Assembly: GCA_947396885.1 (NCBI GenBank)
Contig: CANDYH010000002.1
Span: 1-64,000, forward strand
Direction of reading: 5' to 3'
DNA length: 64,000 bases
DNA from: Heligmosomoides polygyrus polygyrus
Taxonomy: Eukaryota; Nematoda; Chromadorea; Rhabditida; Heligmosomidae
The notes beneath the pieces are model-generated. The model worked only from the letters and a program-made list of their open reading frames with translations. It was not told the origin of the DNA and ran no database searches. The number at the start of each line of letters is the position of its first letter. Positions within the stretch are counted from its first letter, which is position 1. The position numbers and the translations under genes are program-made. Positions 1-7,091 of this stretch are shown here, piece after piece.

Positions 1-87
1 CTCAACACCCCACTTTTTGAGAATGAGAACATGGTTAAAATGTCTCTGTCTTCTTTTAAACGTCTAATTACACTAAGGTTTTGTTAG
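1..87 (+). pseudogene. C-terminal end of a LINE ORF2 (partial, enters from the left edge)
   Basis: Frame 1 is open from the first base to a TAG stop at 85-87 and encodes 28 residues. The end of this peptide, with a Ser-Leu-Ser-Ser-Phe-Lys-Arg stretch followed by hydrophobic residues, resembles the C-terminal tail of many CR1/Jockey-type reverse transcriptase polyproteins, where a 'SL..FKR.L' motif lies just before the stop. The following 150 bases look like a LINE 3' UTR with an A-rich tail, which supports the call. It would be the end of an element lying mostly outside the window. The peptide is too short for a firm family assignment; a chance open frame is possible. Confidence 0.5.
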
Positions 88-243
88 ACTTGTTTCGTTT
101 TGTTTTTTCGTTGCTTAGTCACCCAGCCCCTTATACCTAATTTTAATGTGTTATTGTTACCTCCTCGCATGCGTTATTGTTACCTTGCCGCATGTGATTA
201 TGACCTGTGCCTTGTAAAATAATAAATAAATATATATATTTAA
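88..243 (+). mobile_element. LINE 3' UTR and A/T-rich tail
   Basis: This noncoding stretch follows the putative ORF2 stop. It ends in a run of AATAAATAAATA then TATATATATT at about 220-241. Short tandem A-rich 3' tails of this kind are typical of CR1/RTE-like non-LTR retrotransposons. It probably marks the 3' end of one element copy, separate from the 5' portion of a LINE that begins farther right. The exact end and any target-site duplication cannot be fixed because the 5' end of that copy is outside the window. Confidence 0.45.
148..210 (+). repeat. 23-bp short tandem repeat inside the 3' UTR
   Basis: Units at 148-170 and 171-193 both read G(T/C)GTTATTGTTACCT followed by a variable stretch ending in CGCAT. 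A third decayed partial unit follows from 194. The second unit differs from the first at only a few positions. Short tandem repeats are common in LINE 3' UTRs. Confidence 0.7.
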
Positions 244-252
244 ATTTCAGCA

Positions 253-640
253 CTAGCTAGTTCTATGCAGCTGAGAGTCATTCTCTACCTGCTCAATTTC
301 TAGCATAATGACCTTTTTGTCAGACTTATTTTTACAAGTTTTGCACTCATCTCGAATTTCTTTATAGAGCTTCTCGAGCTTGTCTTTCCCCTCTTTTACT
401 TGCTTTATACTGCTTTGCAAATTGCAATAGTAGACTCACATTTTTCGTAAATATTTTCATCCGTTGGCGGGTACCCTCCCTTACTGTGTACTCTGTGTAC
501 GTTACCACAAGGACTTTCAGCGTCGAAGCGCTGCTCATAATCGGGGTTCTGTGGGAGTGCAACGCCACTTTATGCGGGACTTCTCGTGGGTCTCCTTGAA
601 TTTAAGAGATATTGCTCCTACTGTCTCGGACACTAGGAAT
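253..640 (-). pseudogene. Possible decayed reverse-strand coding fragment, unidentified
   Basis: On the reverse strand, three overlapping frames each show a locally protein-like stretch, but none is continuous. One frame is open from 435 down to a TAG at 253-255 (60 codons) and is rich in Lys and Glu with two Cys residues, a coiled-coil-like composition. A second frame covers about 420-560 and a third about 540-640. Small indels would be needed to join them, as expected for an old broken gene or a transposon ORF. I recognise no family. It may be chance, since no intact start or conserved motif is visible, and the 68-residue ATG frame at 362-568 is not convincing as a gene. Confidence 0.2.
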
Positions 641-711
641 TTCTTTCGGTGATGAAAGAATGCTTTCCAGTTTTATACGCACAGAAATTTGCTCCTTGTA
701 ATGAATACGGG
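641..711. other. No feature recognised
   Basis: This short AT-rich stretch lies between the possible decayed coding fragment and the inverted-repeat cluster. I see no open frame, repeat or motif that I can support here. Confidence 0.4.
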
Positions 712-850
712 AGTCTCGTAATCACTTAATTAGAGACTGTGGTCGTAATTGGATCAACTCAAGGTGTAAACCGAGAGTAATTCTCTTAATTAGAGAACGC
801 GATCGAAGTTGTGAACGACTTGCGACTCTAGACGTTGTACGCGAGAGGCT

Positions 851-899
851 TACGATTCCCTTTAATCTAGAGAATGCCTCTAGATTAAAGGGAATCGTA
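851..899. repeat. Perfect 22-bp inverted repeat with 5-nt loop
   Basis: The left arm (851-872) runs from TACGATTCCC to ATCTAGAG and the right arm (878-899) is its exact reverse complement. The loop AATGC occupies 873-877. A perfect 22-bp stem in otherwise decayed sequence suggests recent formation or selection. The loop is too short for a typical animal microRNA precursor. Confidence 0.9.
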
Positions 900-910
900 T
901 CTATCGAGGG

Positions 911-956
911 AAGGATGATCCTAGATTAAAGGGATCTTTAATCTAGAATCATCCTT
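911..956. repeat. 21-bp inverted repeat with one mismatch and 4-nt loop
   Basis: The left arm (911-931) starts AAGGATGAT and ends CTAGATTAAAG. The right arm (936-956) mirrors it with one mispair, giving 20 of 21 paired positions around the loop GGAT. Its inner half repeats the inner half of the neighbouring hairpin at 851-899. Confidence 0.88.
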
Positions 957-1204
957 CTTAAACACTTGCGTCGCGTGCGGTCGTGTTTTCTGTGTCTCTC
1001 TATTATTTAGCCTTTTTATCTTCTATACGCTTTCCAACTCTTTTTTCGCATATCTTTCTGTACTGTTTAAATCTGGTTCTGACGTAATACTAATAGATTC
1101 TCGTTAATTCGCCTGTATTTGCCTTTCTTCCTGTTTTTAACATTGTTCCATTTGCCGCATTCTGCATTAATCAATTTTCCATTGGCAGGTAGATCAAGGG
1201 TCAA
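957..1204 (+). other. Presumed LINE 5' leader
   Basis: This T-rich noncoding stretch lies upstream of the ORF1 ATG at 1205. It includes a pyrimidine-rich run ending TTTTCCATTGGCAG at about 1175-1188, which resembles an animal 3' splice acceptor. No promoter element can be named with confidence. Short frames here on either strand (for example 1067-1288 minus and 1119-1337 plus) overlap ORF1 in other frames and look like chance. Confidence 0.4.
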
Positions 1205-1820
1205 ATGCCACCAAAATCTCAGCCGGCGGCAACTAAAAGGGCTACGAGAGGTGCAAACCTTTCTCGCTCCACTCAAGTTGAACCACAAGGTCTTGAGGGC
1301 GGCGATGAGTATGCCGGGATGTCTGCAGCTGAGCTGATCCGCCTGGCAATGGAAAGGAACGCAGATCCAGTCATCGGGCGTATCCTTCTCGCTGCAGCTA
1401 GGGAATTTCCTGCTGATATTTCTGAGGCTCTAGAGAGCGAAAAACGTTCTCGGAGTATCGTTATTAGTGGACTAGAGGAGGCGGTGGGTGATATTTCACC
1501 TTCTGCTAAGCAAACGGTTCTTGGGCGTATTCTCGGAGGATGTAGGGCGTATTCTCGACGTTCTTGACGTTGAGTGTCGCCCTACTGAGGTTTACAGGAT
1601 GGGTAGGCCTAATCCCCAGCGGCCACGCCTAGTAAAAGTAGTCCTCCCTTCTCCTGCTCACTGGCGCCGTGCCCTCGCTAATGCCCGCCTCCTCCGGACG
1701 CACGGCTTCCCTCACGTGTTCATACGTCGCAGTATGACCGCCGATAAGCAAAGGCGTGACTACGAGCTAAGGCAGGAAGCTCGAGAGCGCAACAAAGGTG
1801 GAACAGTACGTGAGTGGTAG
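1205..1820 (+). pseudogene. LINE ORF1 (RNA-binding protein), frameshifted
   Basis: ORF1 proteins of LINEs bind the element's own RNA to form the retrotransposition particle. The ATG at 1205 starts a basic, low-complexity N-terminal region. An RRM-like segment follows: a first strand reading RSIVISGLEE (from about 1451), a Tyr-Arg-Met-Gly-Arg motif (about 1594-1608), a second strand reading RLVKVVLPS, and a C-terminal block with FIRRSMTADKQRRDYELR. This arrangement is familiar from ORF1 proteins of invertebrate CR1-like LINEs. The frame is broken at about 1523-1535 by a 13-bp insertion, so the first frame stops at 1565-1567 and the protein resumes in another frame through the TAG at 1818-1820. 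Without the extra bases, the two halves would form one ORF of about 200 codons. The tail overlaps the ORF2 open frame by 23 bp. Confidence 0.75.
1523..1557 (+). repeat. 13-bp direct repeat that breaks ORF1
   Basis: GGGCGTATTCTCG occurs at 1523-1535 and again at 1545-1557, separated by 9 bp. Removing the first copy restores a continuous ORF1 frame across the site, so the first copy is the insertion. It looks like a templated duplication copied from 22 bp downstream. Confidence 0.9.
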
Positions 1821-3189
1821 TGTACAGAGGCGAGTTGCGACGTGCCTCGGACCTTCCCAGGAGCACGGAAAACCTATAAGTTGGCACGGTTTTAGAAACC
1901 TAAAATGTTTCCTAATGAATGCCCGTAGTCTGCTGAATATAATTGATCACTTTCAGCTCTTTTTGACACAAAACCAACCCGATTTCGTATTTGTCACGGA
2001 AACATGGTTTCACGAAAGGGTTCTGGACTCAGAAGTAGTAGGCACTCTTCCATACTTGCTATTTCGCTCTGATCGTAGTGGTCGCAATGGAGGCGGTGTC
2101 TGTTGCATTGCAAAGGGAAGCTTTGTTATAGACCGTCAAGAGCTCGTTGCTCCTGGGAAGGCTGATGTACTGTGCGTAGACCTTTTCTCCACTACCAAAG
2201 CAACATATAAGCGGTTTATCACGGTTTATCGCCCACCTAATTCGTCCAAAAACGACGATGAAGCCCCTATAGACTTGCTTCGTCACCTTCTTTCAACCCA
2301 CCTAGACGTTGTATTGGTTGGAGATTTCAACTTGAAGATAAACTGGGAAAGCCAGCAACCCTCTAGTACGGCCAGCATAGCTTTTCTAGAATGTGGATTC
2401 CTTCAACACGTTAACAAACCTATAGCCAATATTCCTGACTTGGTCTTATCTCCCTCATCAAATGTATTTAATTTAACTATTCTTCCGCCGCTTGGAACAT
2501 CTGATCACAGTATCGTTTCTTTCGGCATAAAGGAGGAATTCGTGAATACCCCGCTCCTGCCATTTCCTGATTTTTTGAGACTAAACTATGTAGCACTGGA
2601 TAATTATTTTCTAACCTTAGATTGGTTACAGATCTTCGATCAGTACTCTTCAGTCACCGACGCTTACCAACGGTTCTGCAGAGCTCTATATGATGCTTTT
2701 GCAAAGTTTGTACCATTCACACTTCCTGGCAATAGAGTTTTGAAATACCCGGTCCACATCCGTAATTTGCTTCGGCAAAAACAGCGTCTTTTTTATAAGT
2801 TGGCATCACCTTTAAACAATGAGAAGTACAAAGATGTCTGCGCTAGACTAAACCGTCATGTGAAACGATTCTTTGCTAACTATGAAAGACGACTTGCAAA
2901 ACATGCCTCCTGTAAGAAATTATACCTATACCTCCGCTATAAAATTAAGCCTAAAACAACTTTGCCAACCTTAGCTGGAGAGGATGGTTCCAAATTTTGT
3001 ACCGCTCAGGAGAAAGCAGACGCATTAGCCTGTTCTTTCTCCAGCGTTTTTAGCCCATCAAGCTTTTCTAGGGATGCACTCTCGAGCACTTTTCCACGTC
3101 TACGCAATGCATTTGGTGACTTATATTTTCACCCACATGAGGTATCTTTAATTCTTAAGCGTCTAAACCCCTCTACTGGACCGAGCATG
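1798..3189 (+). pseudogene. LINE ORF2: endonuclease domain intact, reverse transcriptase missing
   Basis: ORF2 supplies the endonuclease that nicks the target and the reverse transcriptase that copies the RNA. The open frame begins at 1798 without an ATG; the first ATG is 1915, right at the Asn-Ala-Arg-Ser motif. Counting from 1798, apurinic-type endonuclease motifs appear in order: NARS (residues 41-44), TETW (67-70), YRPP (144-147), GDFN (175-178), PDLVLS (213-218) and SDH (235-237). The usual Pro-Thr-Arg stretch before PDLVLS appears shortened. A basic linker follows to about residue 455, with KADALACSFSSVF typical of the segment just before the RT. LINE similarity ends at Asn-Pro-Ser-Thr-Gly-Pro-Ser-Met (residue 464, 3189), the entry to the RT. 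The frame stays open to 3276 but those 28 residues are unrelated flank. It cannot encode an active element. Confidence 0.88.
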
Positions 3190-3207
3190 TCTTTTGGTCA
3201 ATTCCCG

Positions 3208-3243
3208 AAAAAGCCGCTTTGGAGCGTTCCAAAGCGGCTTTTT
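3208..3243. repeat. Perfect 16-bp hairpin at the LINE/satellite boundary
   Basis: AAAAAGCCGCTTTGGA (3208-3223) pairs perfectly with its complement at 3228-3243 around the 4-nt loop GCGT. It is followed by further T and an AT-rich run. The shape resembles a bacterial intrinsic terminator, but in this context it is more likely a transposon end or a fragile palindrome. It lies 19 bp beyond the point where LINE similarity stops. Confidence 0.9.
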
Positions 3244-3319
3244 TATATAACTTTCTTTAAAGTCAAGCACTTGTAAAAAAAACATATATTTGAGCTCAGC
3301 AGGCCGAGCTCTATCTTCT
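3244..3319. other. AT-rich spacer between hairpin and satellite, no gene
   Basis: This short stretch has an A8 run at about 3277-3284 and two GAGCTC palindromes at about 3291 and 3305. It has no similarity that I can see to either the LINE or the satellite monomers. Reverse-strand frames crossing it (3163-3351 and 3243-3485) look like chance. Confidence 0.4.
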
Positions 3320-3521
3320 GACATATAAATCCATCGAGTTGAACAACGCATGTAGGCAATCGAGTGGGCGCGAGAGCCTGTATAGTGACAGTTTGGGAAG
3401 TTTTATCGAAATTTCCGGCCGTCCTACATAGCAAATGCTTTAAGCCTGTCCAGCTTGCCTTTGAAGTGCGCCGTAAACAATGCATATAGAACCGAACCTA
3501 TCAATCGATTGGGCGCGAGAG
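3320..3521 (+). repeat. Degenerate edge of the satellite array
   Basis: From about 3320 the sequence can be aligned to the monomer 3' part only with gaps: ACATATAAATCCATCGAG, then GTTGAACAACGCATGTAG, then a clear CAATCGAGTGGGCGCGAGAG. The first full monomer (3377-3521, 145 bp) carries many private substitutions, for example CCTGTATAGTGACAGTTTGGG. The next monomer (3522-3698) is already close to consensus A. This fall in divergence over two monomers is the usual signature of an array edge that escapes homogenisation. Confidence 0.85.
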
Positions 3522-3843
3522 CCTTTAGAGTGACCGTTTCTGGAGTTTTATCGGAAATTCCCAGCCGCCCTACTTAGAAATTGTTTTAGGACTGTCCAGC
3601 TTGCCTTTGGTGTCCGCCGTAAGCAATGCATACAGAATCGATCCTATCAATCGAGTCGGCGCGACCCCTCGCAGAGTGAGGACGAGTGGGCGCGAGAACC
3701 TGTAGAGTGACCGCTTCGACGGTGTTGGCGAAATTCCCAGTCGTTCTACTTAGGAAATGCTTCTAGCCTGTCCAGCTTGCCTTTGGAGTGCGTCGTAAGT
3801 AATGCGTATAGAATCGATCCTATCAATCGAGTGGGTGCGAGAG

Positions 3844-4020
3844 CCTGTAGAGTGACCGTTTCGGGAGTTTTATCGGAAATTCCCAGCCGCCCTACTTAGA
3901 AATTGTTTTAGGACTGTCCAGCTTGCCTTTGGTGTCCGCCGTAAGCAATGCATACAGAATCGATCCTATCAATCGAGTCGGCGCGACCTCTCGCAGAGTG
4001 AGGACGAGTGGGCGCGAGAA
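3844..4020 (+). repeat. Reference A monomer (177 bp)
   Basis: A monomers are recognised by GGGAGTTTTATCGGAAATTC, CAGCCGCCCTACTTAG and a 31-bp extra segment after AATCGAGT. That segment looks like a local duplication: CGAGTCGGCGCGAC and CGAGTGGGCGCGAG (12 of 14 identical) flank a 17-bp spacer containing CCTCGCAGAGTGAGG. The spacer can fold (CCTC with GAGG, or CACTC with GAGTG in the CACTC variant). About 15 CpG dinucleotides occur in 177 bp. Sub-variants differ mainly in TTGTTTTAGG versus TTGCCTTAGG, and in GTGTCCGCCGTAAGC versus GAGTGCGCCGCAGAC. Confidence 0.95.
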
Positions 4021-4165
4021 CCTGTAGAGTGACCGTTTCGGGGGTTTTAGCGAAATTCCCAGTCGTTCTACTTAGGAAATGCTTCTAGCTTGTCCAGCTT
4101 GCCTTTGGAGTGCGTCGTAAGTAATGCATATAGAATCGATCCTATCAATCGAGTGGGTGCGAGAG
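4021..4165 (+). repeat. Reference B monomer (145 bp)
   Basis: B monomers carry GGGGGTTTT(A/G)GCGAAATTCC, CAGTCGTTCTACTTAGG, AATGCTTCTAGC and GAGTGCGTCGTAA. They lack the 31-bp A segment and one base in the TTTTATCGG region. Outside the indels I count about 20 substitutions from A, roughly 86% identity. A B sub-variant with GACCGCTTCGGGGGTGTTGGCG precedes most of the 178-bp marker monomers by one unit. Confidence 0.95.
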
Positions 4166-4482
4166 CCTGTAGAGTGACCGTTTCGGGAGTTTTATCGGAA
4201 ATTCCCAGCCGCCCTACTTAGAAATTGCCTTAGGACTGTCCAGCTTGCCTTTGGAGTGCGCCGCAGACAATGCATACAGAATCGATCCTATCAATCGAGT
4301 CGGCGCGACCCCTCGCAGAGTGAGGATGAGTGGGTGCGAGAACCTGTAGAGTGACCGTTTCGGGGGTTTTAGCGAAATTCCCAGTCGTTCTACTTAGGAA
4401 ATGCTTCTAGCTTGTCCAGCCTGCCTTTGGAGTGCGTCGTAAACAATGCATTTAGAATCGATCCTATCAATCGAGTGGGTGA

Positions 4483-7091
4483 GAGAGCCTGTAGAGTGAC
4501 CGTTTCGGGAGTTTGTATCGGAAATTCCCAGCCGCCCTACTTAGAAATTGCCTTAGGACTGTCCAGCTTGCCTTTGGAGTGCGCCGCAGACAATGCATAC
4601 AGAATCGATCCTATCAATCGAGTCGGCGCGACCACTCGCAGAGTGAGGACGAGTGGGCGCGAGAACCTGTAGAGTGACCGTTTCGGGGGTTTTGGCGAAA
4701 TTCCCAGTCGTTCTACTTAGGAAATGCTTCTAGCCTGTCCAGCTTGCCTTTGGAGTGCGTCGTAAACAATGCATACAGAATAGATCCTATCAATCGAGTG
4801 GGCGCGAGAGCCTGTAGAGTGACCGTTTCGGGAGTTTTATCGGAAATTCCCAGCCGCCCTACTTAGAAATTGCCTTAGGACTGTCCAGCTTGCCTTTGGA
4901 GTGCGCCGCAGACAATGCATACAGAATCGATCCTATCAATCGAGTCGGCGCGACCACTCGCAGAGTGAGGACGAGTGGGCGCGAGAACCTGTAGAGTGAC
5001 CGTTTCGGGGGTTTTGGCGAAATTCCCAGTCGTTCTACTTAGGAAATGCTTCTAGCCTGTCCAGCTTGCCTTTGGAGTGCGTCGTAAACAATGCATACAG
5101 AATAGATCCTATCAATCGAGTGGGCGCGAGAGCCTGTAGAGTGACCGTTTCGGGAGTTTTATCGGAAATTCCCAGCCGCCCTACTTAGAAATTGTTTTAG
5201 GACTGTCCAGCTTGCCTTTGGTGTCCGCCGTAAGCAATGCATACAGAATCGATCCTATCAATCGAGTCGGCGCGACCCCTCGCAGAGTGAGGACGAGTGG
5301 GCGCGAGAACCTGTAGAGTGACCGCTTCGGGGGTGTTGGCGAAATTCCCAGTCGTTCTACTTAGGAAATGCTTCTAGCCTGTCCAGCTTGCCTTTGGAGT
5401 GCGTCGTAAGTAATGCGTATAGAATCGATCCTATCAATCGAGTGGGTGCGAGAGCCTGTAGAGTGACCGTTTCGGGAGTTTGTATCGGAAATTCCCAGCC
5501 GCCCTACTTAGAAATTGCCTTAGGACTGTCCAGTTTGCCTTTGGAGTGCGCCGCAGACAATGCATACAGAATCGATCCTATCAATCGAGTCGGCGCGACC
5601 CCTCGCAGAGTGAGGACGAGTGGGCGCGAGAACCTGTAGAGTGACCGTTTCGGGGGTTTTAGCGAAATTCCCAGTCGTTCTACTTAGGAAATGCTTCTAG
5701 CTTGTCCAGCTTGCCTTTGGAGTGCGTCGTAAGTAATGCATATAGAATCGATCCTATCAATCGAGTGGGTGCGAGAGCCTGTAGAGTGACCGTTTCGGGA
5801 GTTTGTATCGGAAATTCCCAGCCGCCCTACTTAGAAATTGCCTTAGGACTGTCCAGCTTGCCTTTGGAGTGCGCCGCAGACAATGCATACAGAATCGATC
5901 CTATCAATCGAGTCGGCGCGACCACTCGCAGAGTGAGGACGAGTGGGCGCGAGAACCTGTAGAGTGACCGTTTCGGGGGTTTTGGCGAAATTCCCAGTCG
6001 TTCTACTTAGGAAATGCTTCTAGCCTGTCCAGCTTGCCTTTGGAGTGCGTCGTAAACAATGCATACAGAATAGATCCTATCAATCGAGTGGGCGCGAGAG
6101 CCTGTAGAGTGACCGTTTCGGGAGTTTTATCGGAAATTCCCAGCCGCCCTACTTAGAAATTGCCTTAGGACTGTCCAGCTTGCCTTTGGAGTGCGCCGCA
6201 GACAATGCATACAGAATCGATCCTATCAATCGAGTCGGCGCGACCACTCGCAGAGTGAGGACGAGTGGGCGCGAGAACCTGTAGAGTGACCGTTTCGGGG
6301 GTTTTGGCGAAATTCCCAGTCGTTCTACTTAGGAAATGCTTCTAGCCTGTCCAGCTTGCCTTTGGAGTGCGTCGTAAACAATGCATACAGAATAGATCCT
6401 ATCAATCGAGTGGGCGCGAGAGCCTGTAGAGTGACCGTTTCGGGAGTTTTATCGGAAATTCCCAGCCGCCCTACTTAGAAATTGTTTTAGGACTGTCCAG
6501 CTTGCCTTTGGTGTCCGCCGTAAGCAATGCATACAGAATCGATCCTATCAATCGAGTCGGCGCGACCCCTCGCAGAGTGAGGACGAGTGGGCGCGAGAAC
6601 CTGTAGAGTGACCGCTTCGGGGGTGTTGGCGAAATTCCCAGTCGTTCTACTTAGGAAATGCTTCTAGCCTGTCCAGCTTGCCTTTGGAGTGCGTCGTAAG
6701 TAATGCGTATAGAATCGATCCTATCAATCGAGTGGGTGCGAGAGCCTGTAGAGTGACCGTTTCGGGAGTTTGTATCGGAAATTCCCAGCCGCCCTACTTA
6801 GAAATTGCCTTAGGACTGTCCAGTTTGCCTTTGGAGTGCGCCGCAGACAATGCATACAGAATCGATCCTATCAATCGAGTCGGCGCGACCCCTCGCAGAG
6901 TGAGGACGAGTGGGCGCGAGAACCTGTAGAGTGACCGTTTCGGGGGTTTTAGCGAAATTCCCAGTCGTTCTACTTAGGAAATGCTTCTAGCTTGTCCAGC
7001 TTGCCTTTGGAGTGCGTCGTAAGTAATGCATATAGAATCGATCCTATCAATCGAGTGGGTGCGAGAGCCTGTAGAGTGACCGTTTCGGGAG
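4483..7091 (+). repeat. 1290-bp tandem duplication (four A-B dimers)
   Basis: Sequence at 4483-5801 recurs at 5773-7091 with a constant offset of 1290 bp. The period equals 4 x 145 + 2 x 177 + 2 x 178, that is eight strictly alternating monomers. This outer part of the array lacks the truncated and hybrid monomers found farther in. Confidence 0.85.
4488..4665 (+). repeat. 178-bp A variant with one extra base, a phase marker for higher-order repeats
   Basis: This A monomer reads GAGTTTGTATCGG instead of GAGTTTTATCGG and usually follows a B ending GGGTGAGAGAG. Further copies start at 13866, 17235, 18670, 20750, 24471, 27165, 34867, 36770, 38674, 40754, 43330, 44911, 46492, 54194, 56097, 58001 and 59905. 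The extra base removes a stop in one frame and opens an 86-codon frame lacking an ATG start, which I do not regard as a gene. The regular spacing of this marker reveals the higher-order repeats. Confidence 0.93.

Larger units (their letters stand above)
712..956. repeat. Cluster of four related inverted repeats upstream of a LINE
   Basis: Four imperfect palindromes share a core resembling CTTTAATCTAGAGAA. The cores start at 725, 785, 860 and 936, so the spacings are 60, 75 and 76 bp. Unit 1 pairs AGTCTC (712-717) with GAGACT (733-738). Unit 2 pairs TTCTCT (781-786) with AGAGAA (792-797). Units 3 and 4 are the long hairpins at 851-899 and 911-956. The cluster lies 250-500 bp upstream of the LINE ORF1 start. 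It could be repeated promoter-like monomers of the LINE 5' region, or a decayed foldback or MITE-like insertion. Confidence 0.65.
957..3189 (+). mobile_element. 3'-truncated non-LTR retrotransposon (APE-type LINE, CR1/Jockey-like)
   Basis: The order is 5' leader, ORF1 with an RNA-binding-type domain, a 23-bp ORF overlap, then ORF2 starting with an apurinic-type endonuclease. This is the standard plan of two-ORF LINEs. ORF2 ends at about residue 464, right where the first conserved block of the reverse transcriptase begins, so the RT domain and 3' UTR are missing. Target-primed reverse transcription normally truncates LINEs at the 5' end. Loss of the 3' half therefore points to later rearrangement, most likely at the boundary with the satellite. 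The left end is uncertain and could include the inverted repeats from 712. Confidence 0.85.

Noticed and set aside
851..956. MicroRNA precursors
   Set aside because: Loops are 4-5 nt and stems about 21-22 bp, too short for typical animal precursors.
464..1337. Short frames at 464-652 (+), 1067-1288 (-), 1119-1337 (+), and 2059-2286 (-)
   Set aside because: They are short, lack motifs and overlap better supported LINE frames or decayed sequence.
3208..3243. Bacterial intrinsic terminator
   Set aside because: The shape fits, but the surroundings are a eukaryotic LINE and satellite with no bacterial gene upstream.
3208..3260. Helitron 3' end (hairpin followed by CTRR)
   Set aside because: No CTRR motif lies within about 12 bp of the hairpin on either strand.
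3163..3485. Overlapping minus-strand frames across the LINE/satellite junction
   Set aside because: They cross unrelated sequence types (LINE end, hairpin, satellite edge) and so cannot be a conserved gene.
4412..4672. 86-codon plus-strand frame repeated about 18 times in the array (also 83-codon forms)
   Set aside because: It starts at TTG or another non-ATG codon, spans two satellite monomers and exists only because of the one-base insertion in the 178-bp variant. No protein motif is visible. It is a by-product of the repeat.
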